A stretch of 64,000 nucleotides of DNA from Flavisphingomonas formosensis (GCF_009755815.1 NZ_WRPK01000003.1:186001-250000); one strand, 5' to 3'; shown: positions 16,245 to 26,531, numbered from the stretch's first letter. Translations and numbers: made by a program. The notes: generated by a model not told the origin, from the sequence alone.

Positions 16245-18284
16245 TTGAGCAGCGCATCGACGCCCATCTTCATCTTGTCCTTCCGTCATCGCGACGAATT
16301 GGCTGGTATAGCCGAGCGACTGGGCTGGAAACCCATCGCCGCACGGCGCACCGAGGCAGCCGAACGCCGTTTCGTGGCAAGCGGCGCCAATATCGCTGTG
16401 GTGGATGCGCGCGGCGCGCTCGACGAAGGGCTGGCCGCGGTCCAGAGTCTCGCCGATGCGGTCGAGGCTAATGCTGCGGCTCTGCTGGTGCTGTTTCCGC
16501 GCCGCAGCACGCCCATGCTCGATGCCTTCTTCTCCGCGGGCGCAACCCATTATCTGACGAGCCCTTATAAAGAGGCCGAATTCGCCCAGTCGCTGCGCTT
16601 CGCGGCGCGCTACGCCGAACGGCTGGCGGGGGGACGCCAGGCGATCGAAGGGCGCACGGCGCTGATCGAGGCGCAGACCGGGTTCTGGCGCTGGCAGATC
16701 AACAGCGGTCGCGTCACGGTCAGCGAGACTCTGGCCGAGCGCTTCGGTCTGGCTCTCGACCAGAGCGGGACGGTGCCCATCGGCGATCTGCGGCTGCTCG
16801 TCGGCGAGGCTGCGGTCGATGCCGCCTGGATTGCGATGCAGAGGCTGCTCTCCGACCATCGGCCGACCGCTTTCGCGCATGATTTCGGCGGCGAGGAGGG
16901 GATCCGCATCGCGCATCACCTCCATCTGGAAGATGGCGGCCAGACAATTGTCGCCCGCGTCGAGGAGCTGGATGCGCCGAGCAGCGCACGCTTGCCCCGC
17001 AGCCGCGACCCGCTGACCGGTCTCGATGACGGGCCGAGCGCGCGGCGCTGGATGGGGGAGCGGATCGCCGACGGTGCGGGCATGGTGCTGCTGCTCGTCG
17101 CGATCAGCCGGTTCGATATGATAAACGCCGCATTCGGCCGTTCCGCGGGCGATGCCCTTCTTCAGGGGGTGGCGCGGCGGATCGAACGCATGGCGGGCAG
17201 CGGGCGGCAGCGGCTGATCGCGCACATGGCCGGCGCCGAATTCGCCATCGGCCTGCCGGCGCCGGCCACGACCGAGGAGGCCGGATTTCTCGCGCGCCGG
17301 GTCGTCGAAGCGATCGAACGGCCGTTCGCGGTCGGCGACCATCTGATCACCTTATCCTGCCGGATCGGTATCGCGGCAGCCGAAGGAGAGGGGGATGACG
17401 CCTCTGCGCTGCTCCGTCGTGCAAGCGCCGCGCTCGCCGATGCCAAGGCTGGCGAAGGCGACGCGATCCGGACGATGGATGCGGCGGGCATAGGCCGCGC
17501 GGAAACCGACAGCCGGCTGGAGATCGATCTGCGCCTGGCGCTCGACCAGGACGAGATCGGCATCCTGTTTCAGCCCCAGGTCTCGGTCACCACCGGCGAG
17601 ATCACCGGGGTCGAGGCGCTGGCCCGCTGGCGCCACCCGCGCATGGGGGAACTCGGCGCGCCGGTCTTGTTCGCGGCTGCCGCACGATCGGATTTCCTCG
17701 TGCCGCTTTCGGCCCATGTCCAGCGCAAGGCGGTGACGATGGCGGCGCGCTGGCCTGCACCGCTGGCTGCTTTGCGATTGTCGGTGAATGTCACCGCAGC
17801 GGACATCGCCCGTCCCGATTTCGTCGAGCATTTCCTCGCCATGGTCGACGAGAGCGGCATGGATCGCGGCCGCCTGACCGTCGAGGTGACGGAAAGCGGA
17901 TTGATCGAGGATCTGAACGCGGCGGCGGGGCTGCTCGCGCGGCTCAGGGCGTCGGGCCTGCGCGTCGCCATCGACGATTTCGGCACGGGCTATTCCAGCC
18001 TGGCCTATCTCAAGGCGCTGCCGCTCGATTATCTCAAGATCGACAAGCGCCTGGCGGAGGACATTACGGGATCGCCGCGCGATCGGGTGGTGGTGCGAGG
18101 CGTGATCGAAATGGCACGCTCGCTGGGCCTGGCCGTGGTCGCCGAGGGAGTGGAGACGGAGGAGCAGCTCGCGCTCCTGGCCCGTGAAGGCTGCAACTAT
18201 TATCAGGGTTTCCTCTGCGCCCCTCCGGTCGACGCGGCGAAGCTGGAAAATCTTGTGAAGGAGCGCAATCGCGCCGCGCGCTGA
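16245..18284 (+). CDS. Degenerate GGDEF-EAL protein with receiver/PAS-like N-terminus
   Basis: A 679-residue protein likely to hydrolyse cyclic-di-GMP. Residues ~1-110 look like a receiver-type fold without a clear phospho-acceptor set, ~125-235 is PAS-like, ~255-405 is GGDEF-like and ~425-675 is EAL. In place of GGDEF it reads AGAEF, so cyclase activity is doubtful. The EAL part keeps VEALARWRHP, the Asn in NVTAAD, EVTESG, DDFGTGYSSLAYLK, LKIDK and EGVETEEQ. Start is TTG 16245 after a GGGGAGG; no ATG/GTG fits better. Soluble, no membrane segments. Confidence 0.9.
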   Translation: MSSASTPIFILSFRHRDELAGIAERLGWKPIAARRTEAAERRFVASGANIAVVDARGALDEGLAAVQSLADAVEANAAALLVLFPRRSTPMLDAFFSAGATHYLTSPYKEAEFAQSLRFAARYAERLAGGRQAIEGRTALIEAQTGFWRWQINSGRVTVSETLAERFGLALDQSGTVPIGDLRLLVGEAAVDAAWIAMQRLLSDHRPTAFAHDFGGEEGIRIAHHLHLEDGGQTIVARVEELDAPSSARLPRSRDPLTGLDDGPSARRWMGERIADGAGMVLLLVAISRFDMINAAFGRSAGDALLQGVARRIERMAGSGRQRLIAHMAGAEFAIGLPAPATTEEAGFLARRVVEAIERPFAVGDHLITLSCRIGIAAAEGEGDDASALLRRASAALADAKAGEGDAIRTMDAAGIGRAETDSRLEIDLRLALDQDEIGILFQPQVSVTTGEITGVEALARWRHPRMGELGAPVLFAAAARSDFLVPLSAHVQRKAVTMAARWPAPLAALRLSVNVTAADIARPDFVEHFLAMVDESGMDRGRLTVEVTESGLIEDLNAAAGLLARLRASGLRVAIDDFGTGYSSLAYLKALPLDYLKIDKRLAEDITGSPRDRVVVRGVIEMARSLGLAVVAEGVETEEQLALLAREGCNYYQGFLCAPPVDAAKLENLVKERNRAAR

Positions 18285-18353
18285 CGGCTCCCGCATTGCC
18301 GCCTCCTCCCGCCAGCCTTAGCCTTCGAGCCAGTATCGAGGAGAGGAAACGCC

Positions 18354-18815
18354 ATGGCGACGCTGCAGGAACTGAACGACGAACGCGACATCAAACTGGT
18401 CTATTGCGCCTATTGCGACATCATCGACGCCAAGGATTTCGATCGGCTGACCGAGGTCTTCGCCCATGATGCGGTGCAGGACTATCGCTCCAATCTTGGC
18501 CCCGACGGGCTGATGCAGGGCACCGGGCCGCTCATCGCCGGCGCCAAGACGCATATGGGCGAGGGATCGAACTGCGGCGCGACGCACCACAATGTGATGA
18601 ACTTCCGCATCCACGTCTCGGGCGATACGGCGACCGCCAAAGTCCATTATTATGCGGTCCATGTCGGTGCGCGGAAATATGAGGGCGCGATCTATTCGAT
18701 GTGGGGCGAATATGACGACCAGCTCGTCCGCACGCCCCAAGGCTGGCGGGTGAAGAACCGGATGTACCGGAGCTTCTTTACCGAGGGGCCCTGCGTGACT
18801 TTCATGGACGGCTGA
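18354..18815 (+). CDS. SnoaL-like / NTF2-like protein
   Basis: A 153-residue NTF2-fold protein. It resembles the aromatic-dioxygenase small-subunit/SnoaL_4 group in YCAYCDIIDAKDFDRLTEVFA and the later sheet AKVHYYAVHVG and GWRVKNRMYRSFF. Members act as isomerases, dehydratases or lack activity; no reaction is assigned. A GAGGAGAGGAAA Shine-Dalgarno precedes the ATG. It is isolated between the GGDEF-EAL gene and mfd, with a hairpin just after its stop. Confidence 0.8.
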   Translation: MATLQELNDERDIKLVYCAYCDIIDAKDFDRLTEVFAHDAVQDYRSNLGPDGLMQGTGPLIAGAKTHMGEGSNCGATHHNVMNFRIHVSGDTATAKVHYYAVHVGARKYEGAIYSMWGEYDDQLVRTPQGWRVKNRMYRSFFTEGPCVTFMDG

Positions 18816-18837
18816 TGCGAGGCTGCTGCCGCAATCT

Positions 18838-18865
18838 CGTCATCCCGACGGAAGTCGGGATGACG
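18838..18865. terminator. Perfect 12-bp hairpin between convergent genes
   Basis: CGTCATCCCGAC and GTCGGGATGACG form a perfect stem with a GGAA loop. It lies between the stop of the NTF2-like gene and the stop of mfd, which converge. There is no clear T-run, so it is either a weak bidirectional terminator or a repeat element. A degenerate copy sits at 28405-28432, again between convergent genes. Confidence 0.65.
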
Positions 18866-18882
18866 GATTTAAACGGCAACGC

Positions 18883-21800
18883 TTACGCCAATATCTTCGC
18901 CAACCCCTTGGAGAGCTGCAGCGCGCCGTTCAGCCGGGCCTGGGGCGTGCTCCAGGCGCGACTGATGACGAGCTTGCTGTCCGGCCTGAGCTTCGCCGTG
19001 CCCTCCAGCCGCTGCACATAGGCGATGAGCCCGAGCAGGTCCGGGAAGGTGTCGTTGTGGAACGTGACGAGCGCACCACGCGGGCCGACGTCGAGCTTGG
19101 CCACGCAGGCGATACGGCAGTTGAGCTTGGTGCGGATCACGCTCAGCAGGTTTTCGGTCGCCTCCGGCAACGGACCGAAGCGATCGATCAGTTCGGCGGC
19201 GAAGGCCTCGATGGCCTGCACGTCCTCCTGCTCGTTGAGCCGGCGATAAAGGCCCATGCGCAGATCGAGATCCGGCACATACTCCTCTGGAATGAGGATC
19301 GGCGCATCGACGGTGATCTGCGGCGACCAGCTTTCGCGGGGCGCGGCGAGGCCCGCGCCACCTGCCTTCGCTTCCAGGATCGCCTCCTCCAGCATCGACT
19401 GGTAGAGTTCGAAGCCGACCTCCTTGATATGGCCCGACTGCTCGTCGCCGAGCAGGTTGCCGGCCCCGCGAATGTCGAGATCGTGGCTGGCGAGCTGGAA
19501 GCCGGCGCCCAGCGTATCGAGATCCGACAGCACCTGGAGGCGCTTGGCCGCCGTCTCGGTGATACGGCCGCCGGCCGTCGTCATATAGGCATAAGCACGC
19601 GTCTTGGACCGCCCGACGCGGCCGCGCACCTGATAGAGCTGGGCGAGGCCGAAGCGATCGGCGCGGTTGACGATCAGTGTGTTCGCGCTCGGAATGTCGA
19701 GGCCGCTCTCGATGATCGTGGTGGAGAGCAGCACCTCATATTTCTTGTCGTAGAAGGCGGACATCCGCTCCTCGACCTCGGAAGGCGCCATCTGGCCATG
19801 CGCCACGACATAGCGCACCTCGGGTACCTCCTTGCGGAGAAATTCCTCGATGTCCGGAAGGTCCTTGATCCGCGGCGTGACGAAGAAGCTCTGCCCGCCT
19901 CGATAATGTTCGCGCAGTAGCGCCTCGCGCACCACGACGGGATCCCAGGGCATCACATAGGTGCGCACCGCGAGGCGGTCGACGGGCGGCGTCTGGATCA
20001 CCGACAGCTCGCGCAGGCCCGACATCGCCATTTGCAGGGTGCGCGGGATCGGCGTGGCGGTGAGGGTGAGGACGTGCACGTCCGCCTTCATCGCCTTGAG
20101 CTGCTCCTTGTGGGTGACGCCGAAATGCTGCTCCTCGTCGACGATGACGAGGCCGAGCCGCTTGAACGCGATCGACTTGGCGAGCAGCGCGTGCGTGCCG
20201 ATGACGATGTCGATCGTGCCGTCGGCCAGCCCCTCCTTGGTCGCCTTGGCCTCGGCGGCGGGCACCAGCCGGCTGAGGCGGCCGATTTCGATCGGAAAGC
20301 CGCGGAAGCGCTCGAGGAAATTGGCATGATGCTGACGGGCGAGCAGGGTAGTGGGACAGACCAGTGCCACCTGCTGGCCGGCCATGGCGGCGACGAAGGC
20401 GGCGCGCATCGCCACCTCGGTCTTGCCGAAGCCGACGTCGCCGCAGACGAGGCGGTCCATCGGTCGGCCGGAGCCGAGATCGTCGATCACCTCGGCGATC
20501 GCACGGTCCTGGTCGTCGGTCTCCTGATAGGGGAAGCGATCGACGAAGCTCGCATAGCCGCTGCCGTCCGGCTCCGCGACCTGGCCGGGCCGCAGCGCGC
20601 GGGCCGCGGCGGTGGCGATGAGCTCGCCCGCGATCTCGCGGATCCGCTCCTTCATCTTCGCCTTGCGCGCCTGCCAGGCGACGCCGCCGAGCTTGTCGAG
20701 CGTCACACCCTCGCTCTCGGCACCGTAGCGCGAGAGCACGTCGATATTCTCGACCGGCACGTAGAGCTTGTCGCCGCCGGCATAGGTCAGCCAGACGCAA
20801 TCGTGCGGGGACTGGCCGACGGGGATCTGGGTCAGCCCCTCATAGCGGCCGATGCCGTGATCGGCATGGACGACGAAGTCGCCGGGGCTGAGCGTGGCGA
20901 GCTCGGCGAGGAAGGCATCCGCCGATTTCTTGCGCTTGGCACGCCGGACGAGGCGGTCGCCGAGCATGTCCTGCTCGGTGAGCACGGCGATGTCGGGCGT
21001 GGTGAAGCCATGGTCGAGCGGCAGGACGATCAGGGCGGCGCGTCCGCCGGACGCCTGGCCGAGCGCCTCCTGCCAGCTGTCGGCCATCGCCAGCCGATCG
21101 AGGCCATGATCCTTGAGCAGGCCGCTTAGCCGCTCGCGCGCACCGATCGAATAGCTGGCGAGTACCACCTTACGGCGATCGCGGGCGAGCTTCGTCGTAT
21201 GCTCGGCGACGGCCTCATAGATATTGGCATTCTGTGCACGCTCGGGCGTGAAGTCGCGCGGGCCGTCCACGCCGAAATCGAGCACGGTGGCGCTGTCCGG
21301 TGCATGGAAGGGGGAGGTGATGTGGATCGGCCGGTCGGCGACCAGCCCCTCCCACTCGTCGGCGCCGAGATAGAGTTCGGCAGGCCCGAGCGGGCGATAG
21401 CTGCCGGGATCGGCCGATTGAGCGCGCACGCGATTGGCGTGATAGTCCGCAATCGCGTCGAAGCGCGCCTCGGCCGCGCCCGTGACGCCCGCTTCGCGCA
21501 GGATCACGTCATCAGGGCCGAGATGATCGAAAAGCGTGGTCAGCCGCTCCTCGAGCAGGGGTAGCCAATGCTCCATGCCTGCCAGCCGCCGCTTTTCAGA
21601 GAGCGCCTGATAGAGCGGATCGCCGGTCGCGGTGGCGCCGAAGCGTTCACGGTAGCGGGTGCGGAAGCGCTTGACGGTTTCCTCGTCGAGCAGCGCCTCG
21701 GATGCGGGAAGCAGGGTAAAACCGTCGACCCGGCCGACGCTACGCTGGTCGCTGGGGTCGAACTGGCGAACGCTTTCGATCTCGTCGCCGAAGAAATCGA

Positions 21801-22344
21801 GGCGGAGGGCCAGCGATTCACCCGCCGGAAACAGATCCACCAGGCCGCCGCGCACCGCATATTCGCCGGCATCGGCCACGGTCTCGGTGCGGACATAACC
21901 ATTGGCCTGCAGGAGTTCGGCCAGCGAATCGCGATCGATCCGCTCGCCCGGCGCGAGGCGCGCGACGAGCTGACGGATACGGAATGGCGTCAGCGTGCGT
22001 TGGACGACGGCATTGGCGGTGGTGATGACGAGTTGCGGCTTGCTGCCCTTGCGCTGGAGCGCGTGCAGGGCTGCGAGGCGCTCCGAGGTCGCGCGCAGCG
22101 AAGGTGAGGCGCGGTCATAGGGAAGGCAGTCCCAGGCCGGGAAGCGGATGATCTCCAGTTCGGGCGCAAAATGCACGGCAGCATCGGCAATGCCCTGCAT
22201 CGCGATATCGTCCGCTGCGATGAACACCGCGCGGCCCTTGGCGGCGCGTGCGAGGTCCGCGGCCAGCCATGGAAGGAAGCCCGGCGGCGTGCCTGCGAGG
22301 GTCAGCGGATCGGACGCGGAAAGGATGCGCCGGAGATCGATCAT
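18883..22344 (-). CDS. mfd: Transcription-repair coupling factor
   Basis: An 1153-residue ATPase that removes RNA polymerase stalled at DNA lesions and recruits UvrA. From the N-terminus come UvrB-like domains, a CarD-like polymerase-interaction domain near residue 480 (PGDFVVHADHGIGRYEG), a RecG-type motor with GDVGFGKTE near 635 and DEEQ (IVDEEQHFG), and a C-terminal TRCF domain. ATG 22344 has GGGAG 10 bases upstream; a GTG four codons earlier is less likely. It lies 43 bases after sdhE on the same strand. Confidence 0.97.
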   Translation of the reverse strand: MIDLRRILSASDPLTLAGTPPGFLPWLAADLARAAKGRAVFIAADDIAMQGIADAAVHFAPELEIIRFPAWDCLPYDRASPSLRATSERLAALHALQRKGSKPQLVITTANAVVQRTLTPFRIRQLVARLAPGERIDRDSLAELLQANGYVRTETVADAGEYAVRGGLVDLFPAGESLALRLDFFGDEIESVRQFDPSDQRSVGRVDGFTLLPASEALLDEETVKRFRTRYRERFGATATGDPLYQALSEKRRLAGMEHWLPLLEERLTTLFDHLGPDDVILREAGVTGAAEARFDAIADYHANRVRAQSADPGSYRPLGPAELYLGADEWEGLVADRPIHITSPFHAPDSATVLDFGVDGPRDFTPERAQNANIYEAVAEHTTKLARDRRKVVLASYSIGARERLSGLLKDHGLDRLAMADSWQEALGQASGGRAALIVLPLDHGFTTPDIAVLTEQDMLGDRLVRRAKRKKSADAFLAELATLSPGDFVVHADHGIGRYEGLTQIPVGQSPHDCVWLTYAGGDKLYVPVENIDVLSRYGAESEGVTLDKLGGVAWQARKAKMKERIREIAGELIATAAARALRPGQVAEPDGSGYASFVDRFPYQETDDQDRAIAEVIDDLGSGRPMDRLVCGDVGFGKTEVAMRAAFVAAMAGQQVALVCPTTLLARQHHANFLERFRGFPIEIGRLSRLVPAAEAKATKEGLADGTIDIVIGTHALLAKSIAFKRLGLVIVDEEQHFGVTHKEQLKAMKADVHVLTLTATPIPRTLQMAMSGLRELSVIQTPPVDRLAVRTYVMPWDPVVVREALLREHYRGGQSFFVTPRIKDLPDIEEFLRKEVPEVRYVVAHGQMAPSEVEERMSAFYDKKYEVLLSTTIIESGLDIPSANTLIVNRADRFGLAQLYQVRGRVGRSKTRAYAYMTTAGGRITETAAKRLQVLSDLDTLGAGFQLASHDLDIRGAGNLLGDEQSGHIKEVGFELYQSMLEEAILEAKAGGAGLAAPRESWSPQITVDAPILIPEEYVPDLDLRMGLYRRLNEQEDVQAIEAFAAELIDRFGPLPEATENLLSVIRTKLNCRIACVAKLDVGPRGALVTFHNDTFPDLLGLIAYVQRLEGTAKLRPDSKLVISRAWSTPQARLNGALQLSKGLAKILA

Positions 22345-22387
22345 ATCGTGTTCCACTCCCTTTCAAGGAAGCGGAGAATGGCATCGC

Positions 22388-22657
22388 TCATTTGCTCACC
22401 GGAATATAATCGAGCCTGCAGAAGCGTTCCATCATCGGCCCCTGCCATCGCTCTGGCACCGGCTGCGTGCCCAGTGCCCAGGCCATGATGTCCACGTCCT
22501 GTTCCTCCAGCAGGGCCTCGAACCAGTCGGTTTCGGCCCCGCTCCAGCTTGACCCGTAGCGATCGAAGAAACCGCCGATCATCAGATCGGCTTCCTTGGT
22601 GCCGCGGTGCCAGGCCCGGAAATAGAGGCGCTTGAGGCGGGTTGCGTGGTCCATCAT
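22388..22657 (-). CDS. sdhE: Succinate dehydrogenase assembly factor SdhE
   Basis: An 89-residue protein that helps attach FAD to the succinate dehydrogenase flavoprotein. The conserved RGTKEADLMIGGF block near residue 18 (RGxxExDLLLGxF) and the acidic LLEEQDVDIMAW segment identify it. It overlaps nothing and sits upstream of mfd, a usual order in sphingomonads. ATG 22657 or the adjacent ATG 22654 may be used. Its promoter region is shared with the divergent recG. Confidence 0.93.
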   Translation of the reverse strand: MMDHATRLKRLYFRAWHRGTKEADLMIGGFFDRYGSSWSGAETDWFEALLEEQDVDIMAWALGTQPVPERWQGPMMERFCRLDYIPVSK

Positions 22658-22727
22658 GATCCAATGCAAAACGGCCGGCGGGCTTTGCGCGCCTGCCGGC
22701 TTGGCTATAAGTGGCTCGCATCTAGTC

Positions 22728-24776
22728 ATGCGCCCCGATATCCTCAACCCGCTGTTCGCCGAGACCGAAGCCCTCAAGGGCGTAGGCGCCGCGCTGGCCA
22801 AGCCGCTGGCGCGGCTCGGTCTGACGCGCGTGGTCGACCTTCTCTTTCATCTTCCGACCGGCATCGTCGATCGCAAGAAGGTCGATCGGCTGGAAGAAGC
22901 CGATGTCGGCCGAATCGTCACGCTGGAGGTGACGCCGACCGATTACCGTGCCGGCGGCGGCCCGCGTAGCCCGTTCCGCGTGCAGGCAGTGGATTCGGCC
23001 GGGCAGGCGCTGCATCTCGTCTTCTTCGGCAACAATTCCGGTTGGGCGCGCAAGCTGCTGCCGCTCGGCGAAAAGCGCACTATCTCGGGCAAGCTGGAGC
23101 AATATGACGTCTGGTTTCAGATCGTGCATCCCGACACGGAGGCGGCCGACCTGCCCGAGCGCGAGCCCGTCTATGGCCTTTCCGAAGGGATCACCAACAA
23201 GCGGATGGGCCAGCTCGTCGCGCAGGCGATCGCCCGTGCGCCGGACCTGCCGGAATGGATCGAGCCAAGCCTGCTTGCGCGCCACGGCTGGCCGTCCTGG
23301 CAGGAGGCGCTGCAGCGCGCCCATGCCGATCCGCTGGACGCGGTGGCGCGGCAACGCCTGGCCTATGACGAGGTATTCGCCAACCAGCTCGCGCTGATGC
23401 TGGTGCGGGCTTCCTCGCGCAAGCGGCGCGGCCTTCCCCTGGTGGGGGACGGCAGCCTGCGCGCACAGCTCGCACTACCGTACAGCCCCACCGGCGCGCA
23501 GGCGCGGGCGATTGCGGAAATCGAGGCGGACCTCATCCAGCAGATGCCGATGACGCGGCTGCTGCAGGGCGATGTCGGGTCGGGCAAGACGCTGGTGGCG
23601 CTGATGGCGCTGCTGATGGCGGTCGAGGCCGGCGCTCAGGGAGCTCTGTTGGCGCCCACCGAGATTCTGGCACGCCAGCATTACGACACCTTGTCGCGGC
23701 AGCTCGCCGGCCTGCCGGTGAACGTTGCGATCCTGACGGGGCGCGAGAAGGGCAGGGTGCGCGAGGCGACGCTGATGGGGCTGGCCGACGGATCGATCCA
23801 CATCCTCGTCGGTACCCACGCCATATTCCAGCAGGCGGTTGCCTATCGCAATCTCGGCCTCGCGGTCGTCGACGAGCAGCACCGCTTCGGCGTCGCCCAG
23901 CGGATCATGCTGGCGAGCAAGGCCGAGCGGCCGCCGCATCTGCTGGTGATGACCGCGACGCCGATTCCCCGGACGCTGACGCTGACCCATTATGGCGAAA
24001 TGGAGGTCAGCCGGCTCGACGAGATGCCGCCCGGCCGCCAACCGATCGAGACGCGCGTGCTCTCGGCCGAGCGGATCGACGAGGTGATCGAGGCGCTCGG
24101 CCGGCACATGGCGATCGGCGGGCAGGCCTATTGGGTCTGCCCGCTGGTCGAGGAAAGCGAGGTTTCCGACCAGACTGCGGCCGAGCAGCGCGCGGCGATG
24201 CTGCGCGAGCGGTTCGGCGAGCGGATCGGGCTGGTCCACGGGCGGATGAAAGGCCCGGACAAGGACAGCGTGATGGCGGAATTCCAGGCCGCGCGAACGC
24301 TCGTGCTGGTCGCGACGACGGTGATCGAGGTCGGCGTGGACGTGCCCAATGCGACGTTGATCATCATCGAGGGGGCCGAGCGGTTCGGTCTCGCCCAGCT
24401 TCACCAATTGCGCGGACGGGTGGGGCGGGGCAGCGGGCGATCGGTCTGCCTGCTTCTGCGGGGCCGGCAGCTCAGCGAAACTTCGCGGGCGCGGTTGGCG
24501 CTGATGCGGGAGACCAACGACGGATTCCGCATTGCGGAAGAAGATCTGCGATTGCGCGGTGCAGGCGAGATATTGGGCACCCGCCAGTCGGGCGAGCAGG
24601 CGTTCCGCATCGCCAGCCCCGAAGAGGTGCAATCGCTGGTGCAGACGGCCAATGGCGACGCGCGTCTGCTCGTCGATCGCGATGGCGGACTGGAGGCGCC
24701 GCGTGGGCAGGCGGCACGCACCGCGCTTTATCTTTTCGAGCGCGATGCCGCCGTGGGCCTGCTCCGTTCGGGTTGA
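22728..24776 (+). CDS. recG: ATP-dependent DNA helicase RecG
   Basis: A 682-residue branch-migrating helicase that processes Holliday junctions and stalled forks. The N-terminal wedge/OB region begins LKGVGAALAKPLARLG, Walker A is GDVGSGKT near residue 280, and the DExH box reads VVDEQHRFGV near 380. Motif VI (QLRGRVGRG) and the C-terminal RecG tail are present. The frame is open upstream to 22632, but homology begins at ATG 22728. Divergent from sdhE. Confidence 0.96.
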   Translation: MRPDILNPLFAETEALKGVGAALAKPLARLGLTRVVDLLFHLPTGIVDRKKVDRLEEADVGRIVTLEVTPTDYRAGGGPRSPFRVQAVDSAGQALHLVFFGNNSGWARKLLPLGEKRTISGKLEQYDVWFQIVHPDTEAADLPEREPVYGLSEGITNKRMGQLVAQAIARAPDLPEWIEPSLLARHGWPSWQEALQRAHADPLDAVARQRLAYDEVFANQLALMLVRASSRKRRGLPLVGDGSLRAQLALPYSPTGAQARAIAEIEADLIQQMPMTRLLQGDVGSGKTLVALMALLMAVEAGAQGALLAPTEILARQHYDTLSRQLAGLPVNVAILTGREKGRVREATLMGLADGSIHILVGTHAIFQQAVAYRNLGLAVVDEQHRFGVAQRIMLASKAERPPHLLVMTATPIPRTLTLTHYGEMEVSRLDEMPPGRQPIETRVLSAERIDEVIEALGRHMAIGGQAYWVCPLVEESEVSDQTAAEQRAAMLRERFGERIGLVHGRMKGPDKDSVMAEFQAARTLVLVATTVIEVGVDVPNATLIIIEGAERFGLAQLHQLRGRVGRGSGRSVCLLLRGRQLSETSRARLALMRETNDGFRIAEEDLRLRGAGEILGTRQSGEQAFRIASPEEVQSLVQTANGDARLLVDRDGGLEAPRGQAARTALYLFERDAAVGLLRSG

Positions 24777-24935
24777 GCGCGTCTGTCTGCCGCGTTACGC
24801 CGTGGACAGGCTAAGGCCATGATCTTTCTCAACCTTCGTTCACACTTCGTCGCCTCTCCGGGCCGGCTCGGCCCGCATTTCGGGGCGATGACAGGTTTCA
24901 TTCAGTTACAATCTGCATAGGGGGACGGCGGACGG

Positions 24936-26531
24936 ATGAACGTTCGCACTTGCAACCAAAAATCGTTTCGACGGTTGCGGGAAAAAGAAACAGGGTCTGC
25001 GGGTAATCAAAGGATATCGGTTCTGAACGGTAGCGATCCGATTGCTTGCGACAGGCGTGCTGCGCTTTTCGCATTGGCTGCGCTCGGCCTCATGGGGCCG
25101 GTGCGAGCGGCCATGCCGGCACCGGCCTTCTCGCCGATGCGGATCGACGCTCTCGCGCGCAGCCTCGCTGCCAGGCCGTATTCGCCACCCAGCAAGATGC
25201 TGCCGCCTGCTCTATCCCATATCGGCTATGACGGATATCGCAGCCATCGCTTCGATCGCGGCCAGGCGATCTGGGCGGGAGATGCGGCGCAATTCATCGC
25301 CGAGCCGATGATGCGCGGCTGGCTCTTCAAGGAAAAGGTCGACCTCTATGCCGTGGAAGGCGGCAGGGCGGCGCTGGTTCCATTCGATCCAACGCGCTTT
25401 TCCTTCCCCCAAGGCACCGAGGCTCCTACCGATCCCGCGACTGGCTTTTCGGGTGTCCGTTTCCTCCATCCGATCAATCGTCCCGGCGTTATGGACGAGA
25501 TAGCGGTGTTCCAGGGCGCCAGCTATTTCCGCGCGGTCGCGCGCGATCAGCTCTATGGGCTGTCGGCGCGCGGGCTGGGTATAGGAACGGGCGGACCAAA
25601 GGAGGAATTCCCCATCTTCCGCGCCTTCTGGCTGGAGCATCCGACAGAAGACTCGGTGCGCGTGCACGCGCTGCTCGACGGCCCGAGCGTAGCAGGCGCC
25701 TACCACATGATCATCCGTCCCGGTGACGAGACGCGGTTCGACATAGAGGCGCGGCTCTATCCGCGTGTCGCAATCAACGCGCCCGGCGTTGCGCCGATGA
25801 GCAGCATGTTCCTGTTCTCCGGGGGAGGTCCTCGCTTCGATGATTTCCGTCATGCGGTGCATGATTCGGACGGGCTGGAAATCTGGACCGGCCGTGGCGA
25901 GCGGCTATGGCGGCCGCTGGCCAATCCGAACGGCGTTCAGATCAGCGTGTTCGACGATCTCAATCCACGTGGCTTCGGCCTGATGCAGCGGGCGCGGGCT
26001 TTCGAGGATTATCAGGACATGGAGGCTCGCTACGAGAAGCGCCCGAGCCTGTGGGTCGAGCCCATGGGTAATTGGGGACCGGGCAGCGTCCAGCTGCTCG
26101 AAATGCCGGCCCATGACGAGACCGGCGACAACGTCGCGGCATTCTGGCGCCCGAAGGCGCCGTGGATACCGGGTCGCGAGGTTCGCCTCGCCTATCGCCT
26201 GCGCTGGGGGGAGCGCAGTTCCGCACCGAACGACGTGGCACGCGTGATCGCCACTCGCTCGGGATCGGACGTAGTGGGCGGAAAGGTGACGAGTCGCCGT
26301 CGCTACGCCATTGATTTCGAAGGAACCCCCGCATTGAGCAGATTGCAAGACGTTCGCCCCGTGGCGTCCGTGAGCGCCGGCACGATGACGCCGGTGCGCC
26401 TGGAAGCCCTGCCCGGCGGCCGTATCGTCCGCGCCACCTTCGAGTTCGCGCCACCCGCATCGGGTGTCGCCGAACTGCGTCTTGCCCTGGCGGGCAAATC
26501 GGAAACCTGGCTTTCGAGGTGGTCGGCATGA
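24936..26531 (+). CDS. opgG: Periplasmic glucan biosynthesis protein OpgG/OpgD
   Basis: A 531-residue MdoG-family protein required for osmoregulated periplasmic glucans. The N-terminus has a twin-arginine-like export signal (CDRRAALFALAALGLMGP around residues 37-55), more like OpgD than classical OpgG. The MdoG domain begins near residue 70 with conserved pieces such as RFLHPINRPGVMDE and FYLF/MFLFS. ATG 24936 places the RR about 40 residues in; a later start is possible. Its stop overlaps the opgH start by four bases. Confidence 0.92.
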   Translation: MNVRTCNQKSFRRLREKETGSAGNQRISVLNGSDPIACDRRAALFALAALGLMGPVRAAMPAPAFSPMRIDALARSLAARPYSPPSKMLPPALSHIGYDGYRSHRFDRGQAIWAGDAAQFIAEPMMRGWLFKEKVDLYAVEGGRAALVPFDPTRFSFPQGTEAPTDPATGFSGVRFLHPINRPGVMDEIAVFQGASYFRAVARDQLYGLSARGLGIGTGGPKEEFPIFRAFWLEHPTEDSVRVHALLDGPSVAGAYHMIIRPGDETRFDIEARLYPRVAINAPGVAPMSSMFLFSGGGPRFDDFRHAVHDSDGLEIWTGRGERLWRPLANPNGVQISVFDDLNPRGFGLMQRARAFEDYQDMEARYEKRPSLWVEPMGNWGPGSVQLLEMPAHDETGDNVAAFWRPKAPWIPGREVRLAYRLRWGERSSAPNDVARVIATRSGSDVVGGKVTSRRRYAIDFEGTPALSRLQDVRPVASVSAGTMTPVRLEALPGGRIVRATFEFAPPASGVAELRLALAGKSETWLSRWSA

